DNA from: Isoetes taiwanensis
Lineage: Eukaryota; Streptophyta; Lycopodiopsida; Isoetales; Isoetaceae
Assembly: GCA_021234155.1 (NCBI GenBank)
Contig: JAJEKV010000073.1
Coordinates: 4,498,001 to 4,562,000, forward strand
Direction of reading: 5' to 3'
DNA: 64,000 bases
In this document: positions 11,364 through 23,400 of the stretch, in pieces
Position numbering within the stretch: position 1 is the stretch's first letter
How the letters are laid out: each line of letters begins with the position of its first letter
The notes under the pieces: generated by a model
Database searches by the model: none
The model's input: the letters and a program-made list of their open reading frames with translations, nothing else
Told to the model about the DNA's origin: nothing
Translations under genes and position numbers: made by a program

Positions 11364-14300
11364 AGATAATTACTTGGAATTTGAGAGGAATTAAGGGTCC
11401 TTTAAAAAGGAAAAGGGCTCTTATTGCTCTTAAAGAGATGAAGGCAGATATAATCTTGTTGCAGGAGCACAGGCTTCCAGCCTTTGAGGCCGAAGTAGAT
11501 ATTCCATATCTAGTGGGTGAATGGATCTTCCCTAGTGGGGATTCTATTTGGGCCCCAGCTGATGGTACTAAAGGTGGGATTTGTATCTCTTGGACTGGAC
11601 TGAAAAAGTTAGGTCCTTTCCTGCACCCTTCAGGCATATGGCAGGTGGTTTTTTTGGAAATTGAGATGGAGCAAGTTGGAATTATTAATGTATATGCCTC
11701 AACCTCCCCTGAAGAAAGAGAGGAGCAGTGGAAAGAAATGTCAGATTGGTTACAAGGACAGAACACCAACAATTGGATATTAAGTGGAGATTTCAACAAC
11801 ACTCCTTCTTGGGAACAAAAGGCTGGTAAAAAGTTGAATATGTCAAGAGGTGAAAGGCTGGAGTGGGAAAAACTAGCCCATAATTTCATATACCATGCTC
11901 CCTCTTCTTCACATGCATATTCCTGGAGCAATAAAAGAAAAGGAGTGGATAGGGTGTACTGCTTACTTGACAGGTACTATACCAATACATCAACCTTGAC
12001 AGGATGGAATAACCTGACCATATCTAATGATTGTAGCAATTCTATTTCTGATCACTACCCCCAGATCTTGGACACAGGTTATATGCCCCAAAATAAACCC
12101 ACTGATATCCCATTTAAGTTTAATACCAGCCTGCTGAGCAATAAAGTTTTCTGTGATGACTACACTCGGTTCTACAGCTCCCTCAAGGCCATAAACATAA
12201 GTGGTTCTATGAAGGAATTCACCAATAGGGTCAAGCAGATAAAAAATTGGATTAAACAGTGGGGCAAGGTATGGAGCAGGAAAAAGAAACAGGAGAAAAG
12301 AGAAGTTTATCTGGAAATGAAAGAGGTTAGACAAAACCTTTTTATGGATAAATCCAATCTGGCTCTTCAACAGAGAGAGGAAATCCTAGAAAGGAAAGTC
12401 AAATTAATTGAGGAACATGAGGCAAAGAGCTTGGCAATCAAGAATAGGGGCCTGTATGTCAATTTGATGGATGATTGCAGCTCCAAATTTTTCTTTAGGG
12501 CTGCCAAGAGCAGGTTGATGAACAATGGGATAGTCTCAGTAATAGATGACAGTCAGCTTGAGCTGTCCAAGCAGGAAGATATCCAAAAGTTATTTCACAA
12601 TAAGTACAAGGAGTTGTTTGCAGCAGTAAACATTGATAATTGTTAGCATGGATGAGTTCTTTAGTTCACTTGGACTAAAGATGTGATGATTGAAGATAAC
12701 CAGCTCCTTGCAGAAATTCTGGGAGTCATAAGGAGCATGGCCCATGGGAAAAGCCCAGGGCCGGATGGCTTACCTCCAGAATTCTATGAGCATTTCTGGG
12801 GACTAATGTCCAAAGATCTTACAACCTTTGTACAGGGAGCTTGGCAAGCTGAGAGATTGCATCCTGCTATTAATGCTGGACTCATTGCCTTAGTCCCTAA
12901 GGTAGATAAGCCTACTACATTTTCTGACTGGAGGCCGATATCTCTGACCAATGTCACATACAAAATCATAGGCAAGATTTTTGCCAACAGATTGAAGAAA
13001 ATTTTAATGTCAAAGATCAATCAAGTCCAATCAGGTTTTCTACCAGGGAGAAGCATCCTTGATAATTTTATTGGTGCATATGAAGGACTGCATTGGAACA
13101 GAATTTCTAGCCAAGAATGTGTGTTACTAAAGCTAGACTTTAAAAGGGCTTATGACACAATAGACTGGGGCTTCCTGTACAAAGCCATGTCTCAAATGGG
13201 CTTTTCAGAGGCAGTTATAAAGAAGATAGCTGGGTTTAATGTTGCAGGCTGCTCTGCAGTTTTGGTTAATGGCTCCCCCTCCCCCTTTTTTGAATGCAAA
13301 AGAGGAGTGAGACAGGGCTGTCCTCTGGCCCCCTATCTTTTCTTGATAGTTGCAGAAATGGTAACCAGGGTTATTCTGAAACTGCAGCAGAACAACAAGA
13401 TTAATTGCTTAAAGCTTCCTGAAACAAATGATACCCTGTCTGTTATGCAGTATGCAGACGATACGTTTGTGTTTCTTAAAAATCAGGGGGCCAACATTCA
13501 AAACTTTCTTGCTGCTATGAACAGGTTTGGAAAAGCCTCGGGAGTTGTTCTAAACAAGGATAAATGTGCAATTATATCCTCTAGCCCAGAGGATTATATT
13601 GAAGGGATCAAAGTTTGTGGTTACCAATCAGCCGCCAAACTATTAGGTTTACCTTTGGCCCTCAACATGAGTCTACATGGCTTATGGGAGCCAATAGTCA
13701 CCAAAATTAAAAAGAAGCTAAAGATGTACCCTAAGACTCTTTCTTTGGCTGGTAGAGTGGGGATAGTTAACAGTGTTATTGCCAGTTCTCATGTCTTTTT
13801 CTCATCAGCAATAATAGCAGACAAAAAGTCCTATCAGGAAATAGAGGCCATTATGAAAGAATTTATTTGGCAAGGTGCTCATATGGTGGGGTGGCAGTAC
13901 CTAGCTCTTCCCAGAAAAAGGGGAGGTTTGGGGTGTAAGGATTTGTTCTTGCAGGCACAAGTCTTAGCAGCTAAACTAGTGTGGAGATCTCTGACTTCTT
14001 CCTCAAAGTCCCCTGCTCTTTACTTAATGAAATATTGGATTGGGAAGACGTCTTTAGTGGGAAGCCCATCTACTCCACATCATCTGCCTGATTCTGCTTT
14101 CTATCAACTAAATCCAGCAATGGGCACATCTGCTATAATGAGGAGAGTTATCCAAGCTTGGAACAAAGTGTCTGTATGTTTTAAAGCCTGCCCAGTTGAA
14201 AATGTTTCAGATGACTTTAGTTTCTTTTGGCACCAGGGACTTACAGATGAGGATGATGGGTGTTTGGCCCTCAAACATCCCAGAAAATACAAAGAATGGA

Positions 14301-15454
14301 AACTCAAAGATCTCTGTACTGTGGGCAATATGGTCAGAGGGGATGATTGGAGATCATGGCAAGAAATCTCTGGCCTTGTGCAAGACACAGTATGCAATAG
14401 AAATATATACAATGTGTTAACTCGGCATCCAAGGAGTGGGGAAAGAAAAGAGCTCAATTGGACTGTGGATGGTAAAGGCTACATAGTTTCCAAGATCTAC
14501 TTAATGCTCTTGAATTCTAATGGAACGAAAGTTGCCCACCAATGGGGCTGCTCAGACTCAGAAGCTATAGCTGTTATCAGGAAAGGCTGGAAATTACAAT
14601 GTGCTAGAAAGATTACCTTTTTCAGATGGTTAGTATTGAATAAAAGCCTAAAGTCCAATGCCTACCATTCCAAATACAATGACCAGGCAATAGATAGCTG
14701 CCCTTTAGGCTGTGGCCAAGTTGAATCCTCAAGCCATATTTTTATTTGCCCATGGCTCACTCCTTTCTGGAATTGGATTGGGGCCTATATTGGTGTCACT
14801 CCGAGTACAGAGGCTGATCTTTTTGTCTTCTTAGCAAATAGTTCCCCATTTCGGATCTGATCGGGAACTATCTGCATGTGGTCGATTTGGAAGCATAGAA
14901 ACAATGTGGCCATAAACCACTCTCCACCTGATATAAATGCTCTTAAAACAATCCTCCAGCTTGAACTGGCTGATGCAGCTATGGCGCATAGATTGTCTAA
15001 GGGATCCAACTATGATAAAAATTGGGATAAGCTGGGTTCCTTTCAGGGATTTTACTCGTTTTTCACTTCTTACTTTAACAGGTTTATCGATGTTGATAAT
15101 GATTATACGGTTAAGAAACATCACGAGGGAGGACATGCCAGAATAGTTCCGGATAACACCAACCCAATGTCACATCAAGAGGTACTGGAAGCCCTACTTT
15201 GGGTCAAAACAGAAACTATTATGATCCGAGCTCTAAAGCGTATTCTGGCGGATGAGGATATATGGCAATTCAAACAAGAACTCAAGCCTTATTTCCAAGA
15301 TAAGCTTGGTATTTGTGATGGAGCGCGGGAGTCCTGGATTCTTCATATTTTGGATGCGTCTGCATATGGGGCTGTGGAGCTGGATTACCTGCTTAATAAG
15401 TACACGGATCAAGCCTATGCGATTATAACTCTGGATGGAGTTATGGATGACTGA
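11360..15454 (+). pseudogene. L1 ORF2: endonuclease, reverse transcriptase, zf-RVT; three lesions
   Basis: This is the element's polyprotein, about 1365 codons. The N-terminal apurinic-type endonuclease runs from 'MKIITWNLRGIKG', with 'LLQEHRLP', 'SGDFNN' and 'SISDHYP' motifs, to about 12070. RT follows from about 12700, with 'GKSPGPDGLPPEFY', 'LKLDFKRAYDTIDW', 'GVRQGCPLAPYL' and the catalytic 'MQYADDTFVFL' near 13445. A zf-RVT cysteine/histidine knuckle ('CPLGCGQVESSSHIFIC') lies near 14700, then the 'WSIWKHRNNVA' motif and a C-terminal extension to 15454. Lesions are two compensating frame changes between about 12640 and 12683, and one in-frame TGA at 14858-14860. The reading frame is otherwise intact. 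The endonuclease nicks target DNA and the RT copies the RNA at the nick. Confidence 0.93.
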
Positions 15455-15675
15455 TTTCGCCACTGATACACTTATCTTGATGGTCTGCTGAAAATATTTC
15501 CTTTCTTTCTTTGGCTTGCATATTCAAACAGTGTTCTAGTTTATTAAAAATAGCCTCCTTGGGAGCGATAGGCCGTTTTTGTTTAAATATGGCCTTATAA
15601 CAGAGTTTATTCTCTGTATTTTGTATTACTATGTACCTTTTTGCATGTAATATAATATAATCACTGCCGTTTCTC

Positions 15676-15721
<46 letters not shown>

Positions 15722-15732
15722 AGAGATTGGAC

Positions 15733-16094
15733 TGTAAATTTCAGTTTTGTCATCCTAACAATATTACAATGGCAAAATGTAACTTGAAAATCATAAGATG
15801 CAAGGGAGACAAATGTATTACAAAACAATTGTAATGTTGCTCCATCAATTACAGCATATGCACCAGTAAATAAGGCTGTTTTGACAGGCCTTTGTCTCTG
15901 GATTATAGTGAGCAACTTATTCTGCTTCTTGTAAAGATCCTGCAGAAATAAAACAGAATTTTAGCCCTCCTTATTTAGAATATCTCAAATGACATTCAAC
16001 GCCATTGGAACTTAAAGATCTTGATGAAATACACATAAAGACAAGGGAAATAAATTATAGAATGGCAGAGACCAAGGTATGGATGTTGAAGGAT
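15733..16094 (-). other. Host spacer between two LINEs, exon-like on the minus strand
   Basis: Between the two elements the minus strand carries TTTCTGCAG (a good splice acceptor) at about 15940. It is followed by an open segment reading 'DLYKKQNKLLTIIQRQRPVK' and then 'TALFTGAYAVIDGAT'. It looks like a piece of a host gene now cut apart by LINE insertions. The family was not recognised. Confidence 0.3.
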
Positions 16095-16230
16095 TCAATG
16101 TAGGAGGAGTTTTCTTTTTTGAAGGACGACAAACTCTTATTCAATATTCCTTAAGAAGTACACACATAGATGCAGAGATAGGAATAAAATCTCAGCAGAC
16201 AAAGATAATCCACTGAGTGCAGCCACTTGT

Positions 16231-19200
16231 CTATGCATAAGATAAGATACCCAAATATTCCTCAAAAATCAAACGTTTTTTCTCAGGAGCAAGCTGAGAA
16301 CATAGGTATGCCTTTACCAATCTGTCTTGCGCCTCGTGAAGAAGTTGGTCGACACTAATTGATAAGCCTTTGAAGGTACACATTCGCCTTCTTTTCCAAA
16401 TAGACCACAACAACCAGCCTGAAGCTAAGTAGAAAGCCTGTTGCTGCAAGGTGTTCCAAATGGAAGGATAAATGGCGAGAAGCACCTGTTGGCTAGTCAA
16501 GACCACATGGAAGAGAGATAGTAACCATGACCAAACTGGCTGAACTTGGTCACATAGAAAGAAGTAGTGCTCGGTACTCTCAACTTGCCGCTTACACAGT
16601 GGGCAGAGTTCTGAAATGCGGGGATAAAACTTATGAACCAGCACATTAACCCGCAGACATCTGTGAAGGAGTTGCCACCATAAGGTAGAAACTTTGGGAT
16701 GCATCAATTTATTCCAGACCCAGGACCACATACGCTTCCGCTGAGGAGGGGGAATGCAGAGCTGCCAACCAGCCCGAGGGGGAACAATGTCAACATCAAC
16801 CAGCTTTTGATATAATGAATGCACAAGACGTTGTGCATTAACAATTTGGGGACCAGTCCAAATAGGCACATCAACTGATTGTGAAGGAGCGTCTGGCAGA
16901 ATGTCAGCCAGCTTTTGCCACAGAGATCTGTCCCATCGAGATAGCATAAACTTAGTCTGAAAAGCATCCCAAGTCAACAAGTGTCCTGCCTCATACGAAG
17001 CAACAACTGTGAGAATACCAGCATGCCTCTAACACCGCTGAGTCAATGGATGTACAATAGCACACAGAGGCATGTGATTATCCAGAGGAATCCACCAATA
17101 CAGAGAACCTACCTGTGGACACAAACCTGGATTAATCTTAAATAGCACACAAACTGTCTCCCAAGAATCAAGCAGTCCCTTCAAGAAGGGGGAAGCATTC
17201 GGATATGGACGAAGCTGATAAAAGAGACACCAAGGAAGAACTGCCCTAAGTGCCGGTTTCCCAAAAGGAATACACTGCCCAAGTGCTTGCGCAATCAATC
17301 TCATTCCAGGCAAATGTACCATACCCACCAAGTAGCGTCAAATGAACTTAGATATCATAATTTTACTCTATAAATGAAAGTCAATCATGCCTAGACCTCA
17401 AGCAAATTTTGGTTGATACATGCGGACCAAGCGACCTTCACAACTACACCTGTCTCAGTACCTGCCCAAATGAAGTTACGGACAATTGTGACAACCTCTC
17501 AAAACTTTGTTTGTGAGGCAAGCACAACAGATGCCATATACACATGAGTGTTGCTGAGAACCTGCTTAGCAACTACTATCCGCCCTACCAGAGAAAGCTT
17601 AGCTGTATTCCACCAAAAAATATGCTTACGCAGGCCTTCCACTATAACATCCCATGCATCTGAAGTAGAGATATGTATACCTACAGGAATGCCCACGAGT
17701 TTAGTGGCCTTCCCTTGAGGACGCGCTTTCCACGGATACTCGTAAACACAGGGAGGAACATCCACATCCAAAGTCCATAAAGCAGAGCACTTTAAGCCAC
17801 CCAACAAGAACCCCTGATGCCAGGGAGAAAGAGTCCAGCAAAAGCTTAGCATTCTGAAGATTATTATCCTCAGCCACTAGAAAGACAAATGTATCATCGG
17901 CATACTGATTACACACTTCTTGAGAACCATCCTCCATAGTCAATCCCTGAATTACGTCATCTTGAGTAGCCGAAGAGAATAGCTGGGACAATGCCTCTGC
18001 CACAATATTGAACAATAACGGGGCAAGAGGACATCCTTGTCGAACTCCTCTACCAACAGGAAACATAGCCGACAATTCTCCCTGAAAAAGCACAGTAGAC
18101 CGAGCAGAAAGATAGAGTTTCATAACATCTCTAGTAAACAACTCTCCAAATCCCAATGTCAGAAGGCATTTTTGTAGGAAATTCCAATCTATATTGTCAT
18201 AGGCTTTAGCAAAATCCAATTTGAGATATACAATGTGCTGACCCTTAAGACACGCCTAATACATCCCCTCATAAGTGGCGGCCACATTTATCAAGAATAC
18301 AACGCTTAGGTAAAAAACCTGATTGCGTGAAGGAGATAGACTCTGCCAAGATATCCCTCACTTTCTCTGCCAAGGCCTTAGCAAAGATCTTGTACACCGT
18401 AGATAATAAAGTTATAGGGCGCCAATCCGAGATAGTTTTAGGCTCTTTGCACTTAGGAATAAGGGAAATGCAACCAGTGTTGATGATCTTATCCAAGCTC
18501 CTGAACCGGCGAAACTTAGAGAAAGCATTGAAGACGTCATCACCAAGCCAATTCTAATAAGCTTGGAAAGACTCTGCAGGAAAACCATCCAAGCCTGGGC
18601 ACTTATTCTTCTTTAAAGAGTCTACAGCAGAATGCAAATCATCGACAGTAATAGTTGATTCCAACTGAACACGTTGCTGTGGGAAAATAATAGGATGGAT
18701 CTTAAATAAAACTGCCTCAGATGCAAATCATCGACAGTAATAGTTGATTCCAACTGAACACTTTGCTGTGAGAAAATAATAGGATGGATCTTAGATAAAA
18801 CTGCCTCCTGCATGTTCTCTTGGAAGGGCCGAGACTGATCAGCAAAAAAAGCAGAAAAATGATCAAAAAGAAACTGCTTTAACTGTGCAGCATCAGAAAT
18901 TTCAGAGCCATCAGGTAGAAGTAGCGAAGATATGGATCTTGACACACGTCTTCTCCTTGCCGCCCTAAAGAAGAAGTGACAGCACCTATCTCCCAATTTA
19001 AATCAATCCAAACCGGCCTTAACGCGAGCTTGAGTTGCCTGTATAGACTCAATGTTTCCTATTTCTGCCAATAATTCTTTCTCTCGAATACTTGATGAAG
19101 GGGCTTGCGAACGACACATTTGAAGCTCCATATACAAAGCTAGTAGTCGACCTCTAGTTGTCTGCGCCTTCCTACGTCCCCACTGCTTAGCAAAGGATTT

Positions 19201-19998
19201 AACTGCTGCCAAAGCGTCAACAACCCCAGACATACCTCGAAGACGAGAAAATGTAGAGGACCAGGCATGCCTGCAGCCATCAGTAAACTCTGGGTCTGAC
19301 AAATATCGAGTGTTAAGCTTGAAATAGGTTCTTGTAGCTCGTCTATGCACTGGCGCTGTAATCGAAAGCCATTGTGGATTGTGATCAGATATAGAACTAT
19401 CCAACATATTTGTCCTTTGCAAGTTACCCCTTTGCTATTACATTATAATACCCACGATCATGCCGAGCGTAAGCTCTACCTGGTCCACTCCAACCATTAC
19501 ACCACGTAAAAGACTGGTCTTCGTCAACCTCTACCATTCTGCAGTCCAGCACAAGCTGCCTCCACTGCTCATGTTCAAATCCCTGAACAACCTGTGTGCC
19601 CCTACCACATCTATCTGCTTCAAACTCAACCATATTAAAATCACCAACTAGTAGCCATGCTACATTATGATCGAGCCGCAGAGAGCCTCATTGACGTGGC
19701 TGCATACACATTCACAATTCCCCATTCTTGCCCCTTATCCATCCCTTTGACTATTATCCATCGTCCAAAGGGAAGGTTTCTAAGCAGTGAGGACTCTAGC
19801 CTTAGCTAAGTTAGAAGCAACAACCAAGACATTGTAATGAGGACCCACAATTGTAGCCAGCTTCTGCACCCCACCTTTACAGCACTTGTGCTTCTGAAGA
19901 CAGCAAAAATCCCGGAAACTTAGCAAATAATTAGATAGCCTGCTCCTTTTACATGGGGAAGAAGCTACACCCCTCACGTTCCAAGATAGTATGTTCAT
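16231..19998 (-). pseudogene. L1 ORF2 (endonuclease, RT, zf-RVT), broken
   Basis: It starts at the ATG at 19998 with 'MNILSWNVRGVASSP' and the endonuclease domain (about 19998-19380, with 'ISDHNPQWLS' at its end). RT pieces follow: 'TISDWRPITLLSTVYKIF' (18450), 'MDFAKAYDNIDWNFL' (18219), 'GVRQGCPLAPLLFNIVAEA' (about 18050) and 'NQYADDTFVFL' (about 17900). The C-terminal part includes 'LSLVGRIVVAKQVLSNTHVY' (17590) and a zinc knuckle 'CPLCKRQVESTEHYFFLC' (about 16590). Reading passes through at least six frame changes or stops, so no functional polyprotein remains. Catalytic YADD is intact. Confidence 0.9.
18632..18809 (-). repeat. 89-bp tandem duplication inside ORF2
   Basis: The block starting ATGCAAATCATCGACAGTAA occurs at 18632-18720 and immediately again at 18721-18809, with a handful of mismatches. 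The unit is not a multiple of three, so it adds a frameshift just before the RT domain. The mismatches show the duplication is not brand new. Confidence 0.93.
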
Positions 19999-22034
19999 CA
20001 AGATGTATGATGATGTTCTACATCCATCTCAGCAGCATCATCAAGTGGGAGATCTGCCCATTGTGTTTTGGAAATTGGTAAGGGGGAGCCTCCTCTCTGT
20101 TCCACCCTTCCATTGTGTAAGATACCTGGCGAAGGAGAGCTTCCGCTCTGCTCATCCCTCCCAATAGAACACTCTAAATCAACTCCCTCCGTATGATGAC
20201 CCGCAGGTGGTAAGGAAGGAAGGAAGGTTCTTTTATCGTCCGCGGAGGCCAATCGGCCTATGGGACCCAAATTACACGGATGCAGCAAGCCCGTTGCTAC
20301 CCCGATTACCCCCCCAGGAGGGAAAAAGCGTCGCAATAACAAGCCTGCTGGCAGCATAGACATGAATTCCCGGCACCTCAGATAGGTGCCCGGGGGCAGA
20401 GGTGAGTCCGCAGATCCAAAATCTCCTAGAGGTAGGAGCCAAGGGATCGAACTGACGGCGTACTGAGTAGCCTCCGCTCTGCAAGGAGAGCCTCCGCTGT
20501 GTTCAACCCTTCCATGTGTGCCTTCAGAAGAGCGCGGTGTGACATGTGCATGCTTATTTCGTGCCGCCTTCTTTAAACTGACTCGCTTCCATCCCTCATT
20601 CATCATTTCCCACCTTTCTTGTGTCTCTTGAATGACTTGCAATCTACGACATACCTCGTCATCAAATGGCTGATGTTGGGCAGGAGGTGAAGGGATTGAT
20701 TGAGTAGGCATGGAGGACACAACAGGAAGACATAAAGGCACATGAGCAATAGTAGGATGTGTGGTCATAGTAGAGGTGAAAGTGGTAGGTGCAGCAGTAG
20801 AAAAAAGAACAGGCTTCAAGGGAGAAGCATGGCAGTAAGCAGCAAAAGTATCAATATCAGGGAACATCTTACCTAACTCAGGACCATTGAGCAAAGATAG
20901 ATGATATATAAAGAATAGAGGGCCACTCCTAACCATAACAGACTTTAATGAAGCAAAAATAGGCAGGGATACACAAATGTGAGGACCATTGACAATAGAG
21001 TGGGCAAGATGCAACCCCAGACCATTAGCAATAGCCACCATGAACTCAGGAAGTTGCATTTCAATTGGAAAGTCTTCCAAAGCAAAGCAACAAGGCATGC
21101 AGAGAGCAGTTGACTTATTAGGTGCAAAACCAGGTGTGTAAGCTTGATATAGAAGATAGTTTCCCCATAAGGGCTCTACTCCACGCTCTACAAGCTTATC
21201 CATAGGAACAGGAGAATCAAACATGATCAACATTATTCTTTTTGGCAAGAATTTTCAAGGACTCAAAAGTAGGCAACTTGAGTCTTTGGAGATGCTGCTT
21301 AAACCAAAAACCCATCCTACAGAGATCAAGGAACTGGCCCGTAAAATGACATACAACCACATGAGAAACCAAATTCTGAACACACTGTAAATGCGAGTTG
21401 TGATCAATTGCAATCACACGTCCACCAGCATTAGCAAACATACTAGCACACTAATCCGGCTCATAAAAAACATCCTCAGAAGGTAACTGAACATCCATAT
21501 GATCAGCCATAGATTGCAATTCCTTCAAATATGCCGAGACATCGCGTTTATTATTTGCAACCAAAATATTCATAGTGGCAGAGACCCGAACACTTCTAAC
21601 ACTGGAAGACATATCCTGTATGAGGAGCACAAAAGTTGAGATTAGTTGATGTCCCAATAGCAGGGGTAGTAGAAGCACTTGCTGGCACATAAGAAGTACA
21701 CCACTAGGGATTCCAGAACTAGGATGCAGGGGGGGTGGGAGAAGCAGGAACAAACTGAGATGAAGGAAGAGAGTAGATCAGAAAGTGAGGTAAAAGATAC
21801 ACCATCAAGAGCTAAAGGATTAAGCGGAGAGTTTGCTGGCAATTGGAGGCCAATTGAGGCATTAATAGGAACAGAAGAAACCCCGGATGCAGCAAAGTTG
21901 GAGCTATTCAAAATAAGAGGGCTTACCTCAGAAGGTAAAGCACACGAAGAAAACACACCAGGGTTTGGCATGGAGACCGAAACGGAAGTGCTGCAATCCA
22001 GCATAGCTAGAGGTGCTGAAATATTTGATGCCAT
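19998..22034 (-). pseudogene. L1 ORF1, frameshifted, with a short insertion
   Basis: The N-terminal part (22034-21642, 'MASNISAPLAMLDCSTSVSV') is Ser/Pro-rich. The middle pieces (21753-21217) hold 'VRVSATMNILVANNKRDVSA' and lead into a long open part (21248-19998) with 'GVEPLWGNYLLYQAYTPGF', which resembles the end of a DUF4283-type domain. Near the C terminus there are short internal repeats of the type 'GRVEHSGGSPCRAE' / 'GRVEQRGGSPLPIS'. A foreign stretch of about 240 bases (20212-20455) interrupts the repeat region without closing the frame. The stop TGA overlaps the ORF2 start as TGATG at 20000-19996. The frame changes make it a pseudogene. Confidence 0.75.
20212..20455 (-). mobile_element. 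Short 3'-end copy of the GC-rich LINE family (tail (TTCC)n)
   Basis: The minus strand reads GCTTGCTGC, then GGGTCCCATAGGCCGATTGG, then CCTCCGCGGACGATAAAAGA, and ends in CCTTCCTTCCTTCC (20212-20228). The body upstream (to about 20455) is GC-rich and does not resemble the host ORF1, so the copy is about 240 bases long. It sits inside ORF1 of the minus-strand L1 and is therefore younger than that insertion. Confidence 0.82.
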
Positions 22035-22223
22035 ACACCAATGGAAAGCTCACCGAAACAGCTTTCTAAGCACCAAAAATCACTCCAATCTGACACCCGG
22101 TGAGGGAGTTACACCAAAAACCGTCTGGCGCCGTCTTCTCCAGCGTCCCTAATCCCCCATGTTTTGTCTCAGTGTAGGAGGAGTTTGCCAAGCCAAAAAG
22201 ATAATCTGATATGTAGCCTCAAT

Positions 22224-22983
22224 AGACTATACGCTATCCCAAAACTCGTATTTAGATAGAAATTTGCAGGTGTAGATGTATATTTATAAGGAGAACTTGA
22301 GCTTATGTTGATCCCATACTTGACTAACGCATTGAATTGATCTGCTCCACAGCAAGCACTTGTGCTGCTCACAAATCCTGCACATAATCCCTTTAGAAAA
22401 GATTAATTGAAATAGGAGATAATGTGGGATTTACCATATTGCCCTCCAGGGGTAATCATTTCAGTGGAAACATCAAAGCTTTTGCCATGCACAATCTTTG
22501 CATCCTTTAGTGTTGCCTTGATATTTTCCACAACAGAGCGCTAGCTTATTTGCTACATTTAGCATCCAGTTGCATCTAAAAAACTGGCAGCCATTCTAGC
22601 ATTGACAATGTATCCAGGTATGCCAATCAAACACCATAAATTTCCTCACTCTAGTTTGATAGAGAGTCTGTCATCACAATATTAGAAGTATCAAATAAAC
22701 TGTTTAAGAAATGAAAATTAAAAAGCACATAGGTATTTATTATATCTGTCAAATGCTTCTTCATAGCTCTTCACGAGTGATATAATCATTCCATGGCACA
22801 ATCTGCCCGAATGTTGTATTCAGGAGGTAACTTAGAGTTTATCACTGCTGGAAGTGTAGATAAAGGGACAAACCTAAGAAATCTCTAACTGTACAATCAT
22901 TGCTAAATCATCCCGCAGATCAGCAAAAGTAAGTCTCTCCATATGGAGGATAATTCACTACTGCTAAAATATTATACACAAAC
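22224..22983 (-). pseudogene. GDSL esterase/lipase pseudogene, copy 1
   Basis: Read on the minus strand, the order is the GDSL block 'VVNYPPYGETYF' (about 22940), a run like 'FSN..TVRDFLGL' interrupted by stops, an intron-like AT stretch, a middle segment with 'GYIVNARMAASFLDATGC', and a C-terminal block 'GFVSSTSACCGADQFNALV' ending near 22230. The ACCG block and the YPPYGE motif are hallmarks of plant GDSL lipases, which hydrolyse ester substrates and are usually secreted. The first exon with the GDSL serine is missing here: the copy breaks at 22983. It contains in-frame stops. The same sequence at 29.3-33.7 kb carries a LINE that this copy lacks, so this is the uninserted allele-like paralogue. 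Confidence 0.8.
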
Positions 22984-23400
22984 AAGTTTTTTAACCGATC
23001 CTACGGTGCATAGTCTAGTGTATGCATGTTTCAGTTTGTCTATGTTCTAGTTTTCTAAGAATTTACGAAGATTTTCCCTTTTTGTGAGATTTCCTTATTA
23101 CAGGATTTAACTAATTTTACGATATTCCATTAGATTCCTTTAGATTCTTTTACATTTTTTGAGATTCCGTCAGATTCTATGGAGATTCCCTTAAATTCAA
23201 TGAAGGTGTCGTCATCGTTGTTATGGTGCATGTTCCAATTTTAGCATGTTTCTATGGTGCGAAGTTGGGTAGGCAAGTAGCAAGGTTCCCTTAGATTTTA
23301 TGAAATTTCCTTAGATTCTATGAGGATTAGCTTAGATTCTTCAAGATTCCCTTATGTTTCCAAGGACTTTATGAAGATTCCCATGAAGATTCCCATAGAT
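22984..23400 (+). repeat. AGATTC-type degenerate minisatellite, array I
   Basis: It opens with TCCTACGGTGCATAGTCTAG and continues as many irregular units of the form AGATTCCNTTAGATTCTATG. A second head-like segment (ATGGTGCATGTTCCAATTTT) lies at about 23223. It begins exactly where GDSL copy 1 breaks off. Confidence 0.75.

Larger units (their letters stand above)
8874..15732 (+). mobile_element. Full-length L1-type LINE with target duplication and poly(A) tail
   Basis: A complete element of about 6.8 kb. It is bounded by GAGATTGGAC at 8874-8883 and again at 15723-15732, the inferred 10-bp target site duplication. The 3' end has 44 consecutive A residues (15677-15720), then CA before the repeat. 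Between these lie a short 5' leader, ORF1 (8926-11363) and ORF2 (11360-15454) in the order of plant L1 elements, and a 220-base 3' UTR. ORF2 needs only a few corrections to be open throughout, so the insertion is fairly young. The organisation and domains match plant L1 LINEs. It is inserted in the same orientation as the window. Confidence 0.93.
16095..22186 (-). mobile_element. Full-length L1-type LINE, minus orientation, with 18-bp target duplication
   Basis: The sequence TCAATGTAGGAGGAGTTT at 16095-16112 recurs as TCAGTGTAGGAGGAGTTT at 22169-22186 (one mismatch), giving the target duplication. The element between them (about 6.06 kb) runs on the minus strand. Its 5' end is near 22168, ORF1 runs 22034-19998, ORF2 runs about 19998-16231, and a short 3' UTR ends in a brief A-rich tail (CAAAAAAGAAAA) next to the left repeat. 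It belongs to a different lineage from the 8.9-kb L1: the ORF1 N terminus, the RT sequence and the zf-RVT spacing all differ. It carries its own later damage, namely an 89-bp duplication and a short LINE-tail insertion. Confidence 0.92.
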
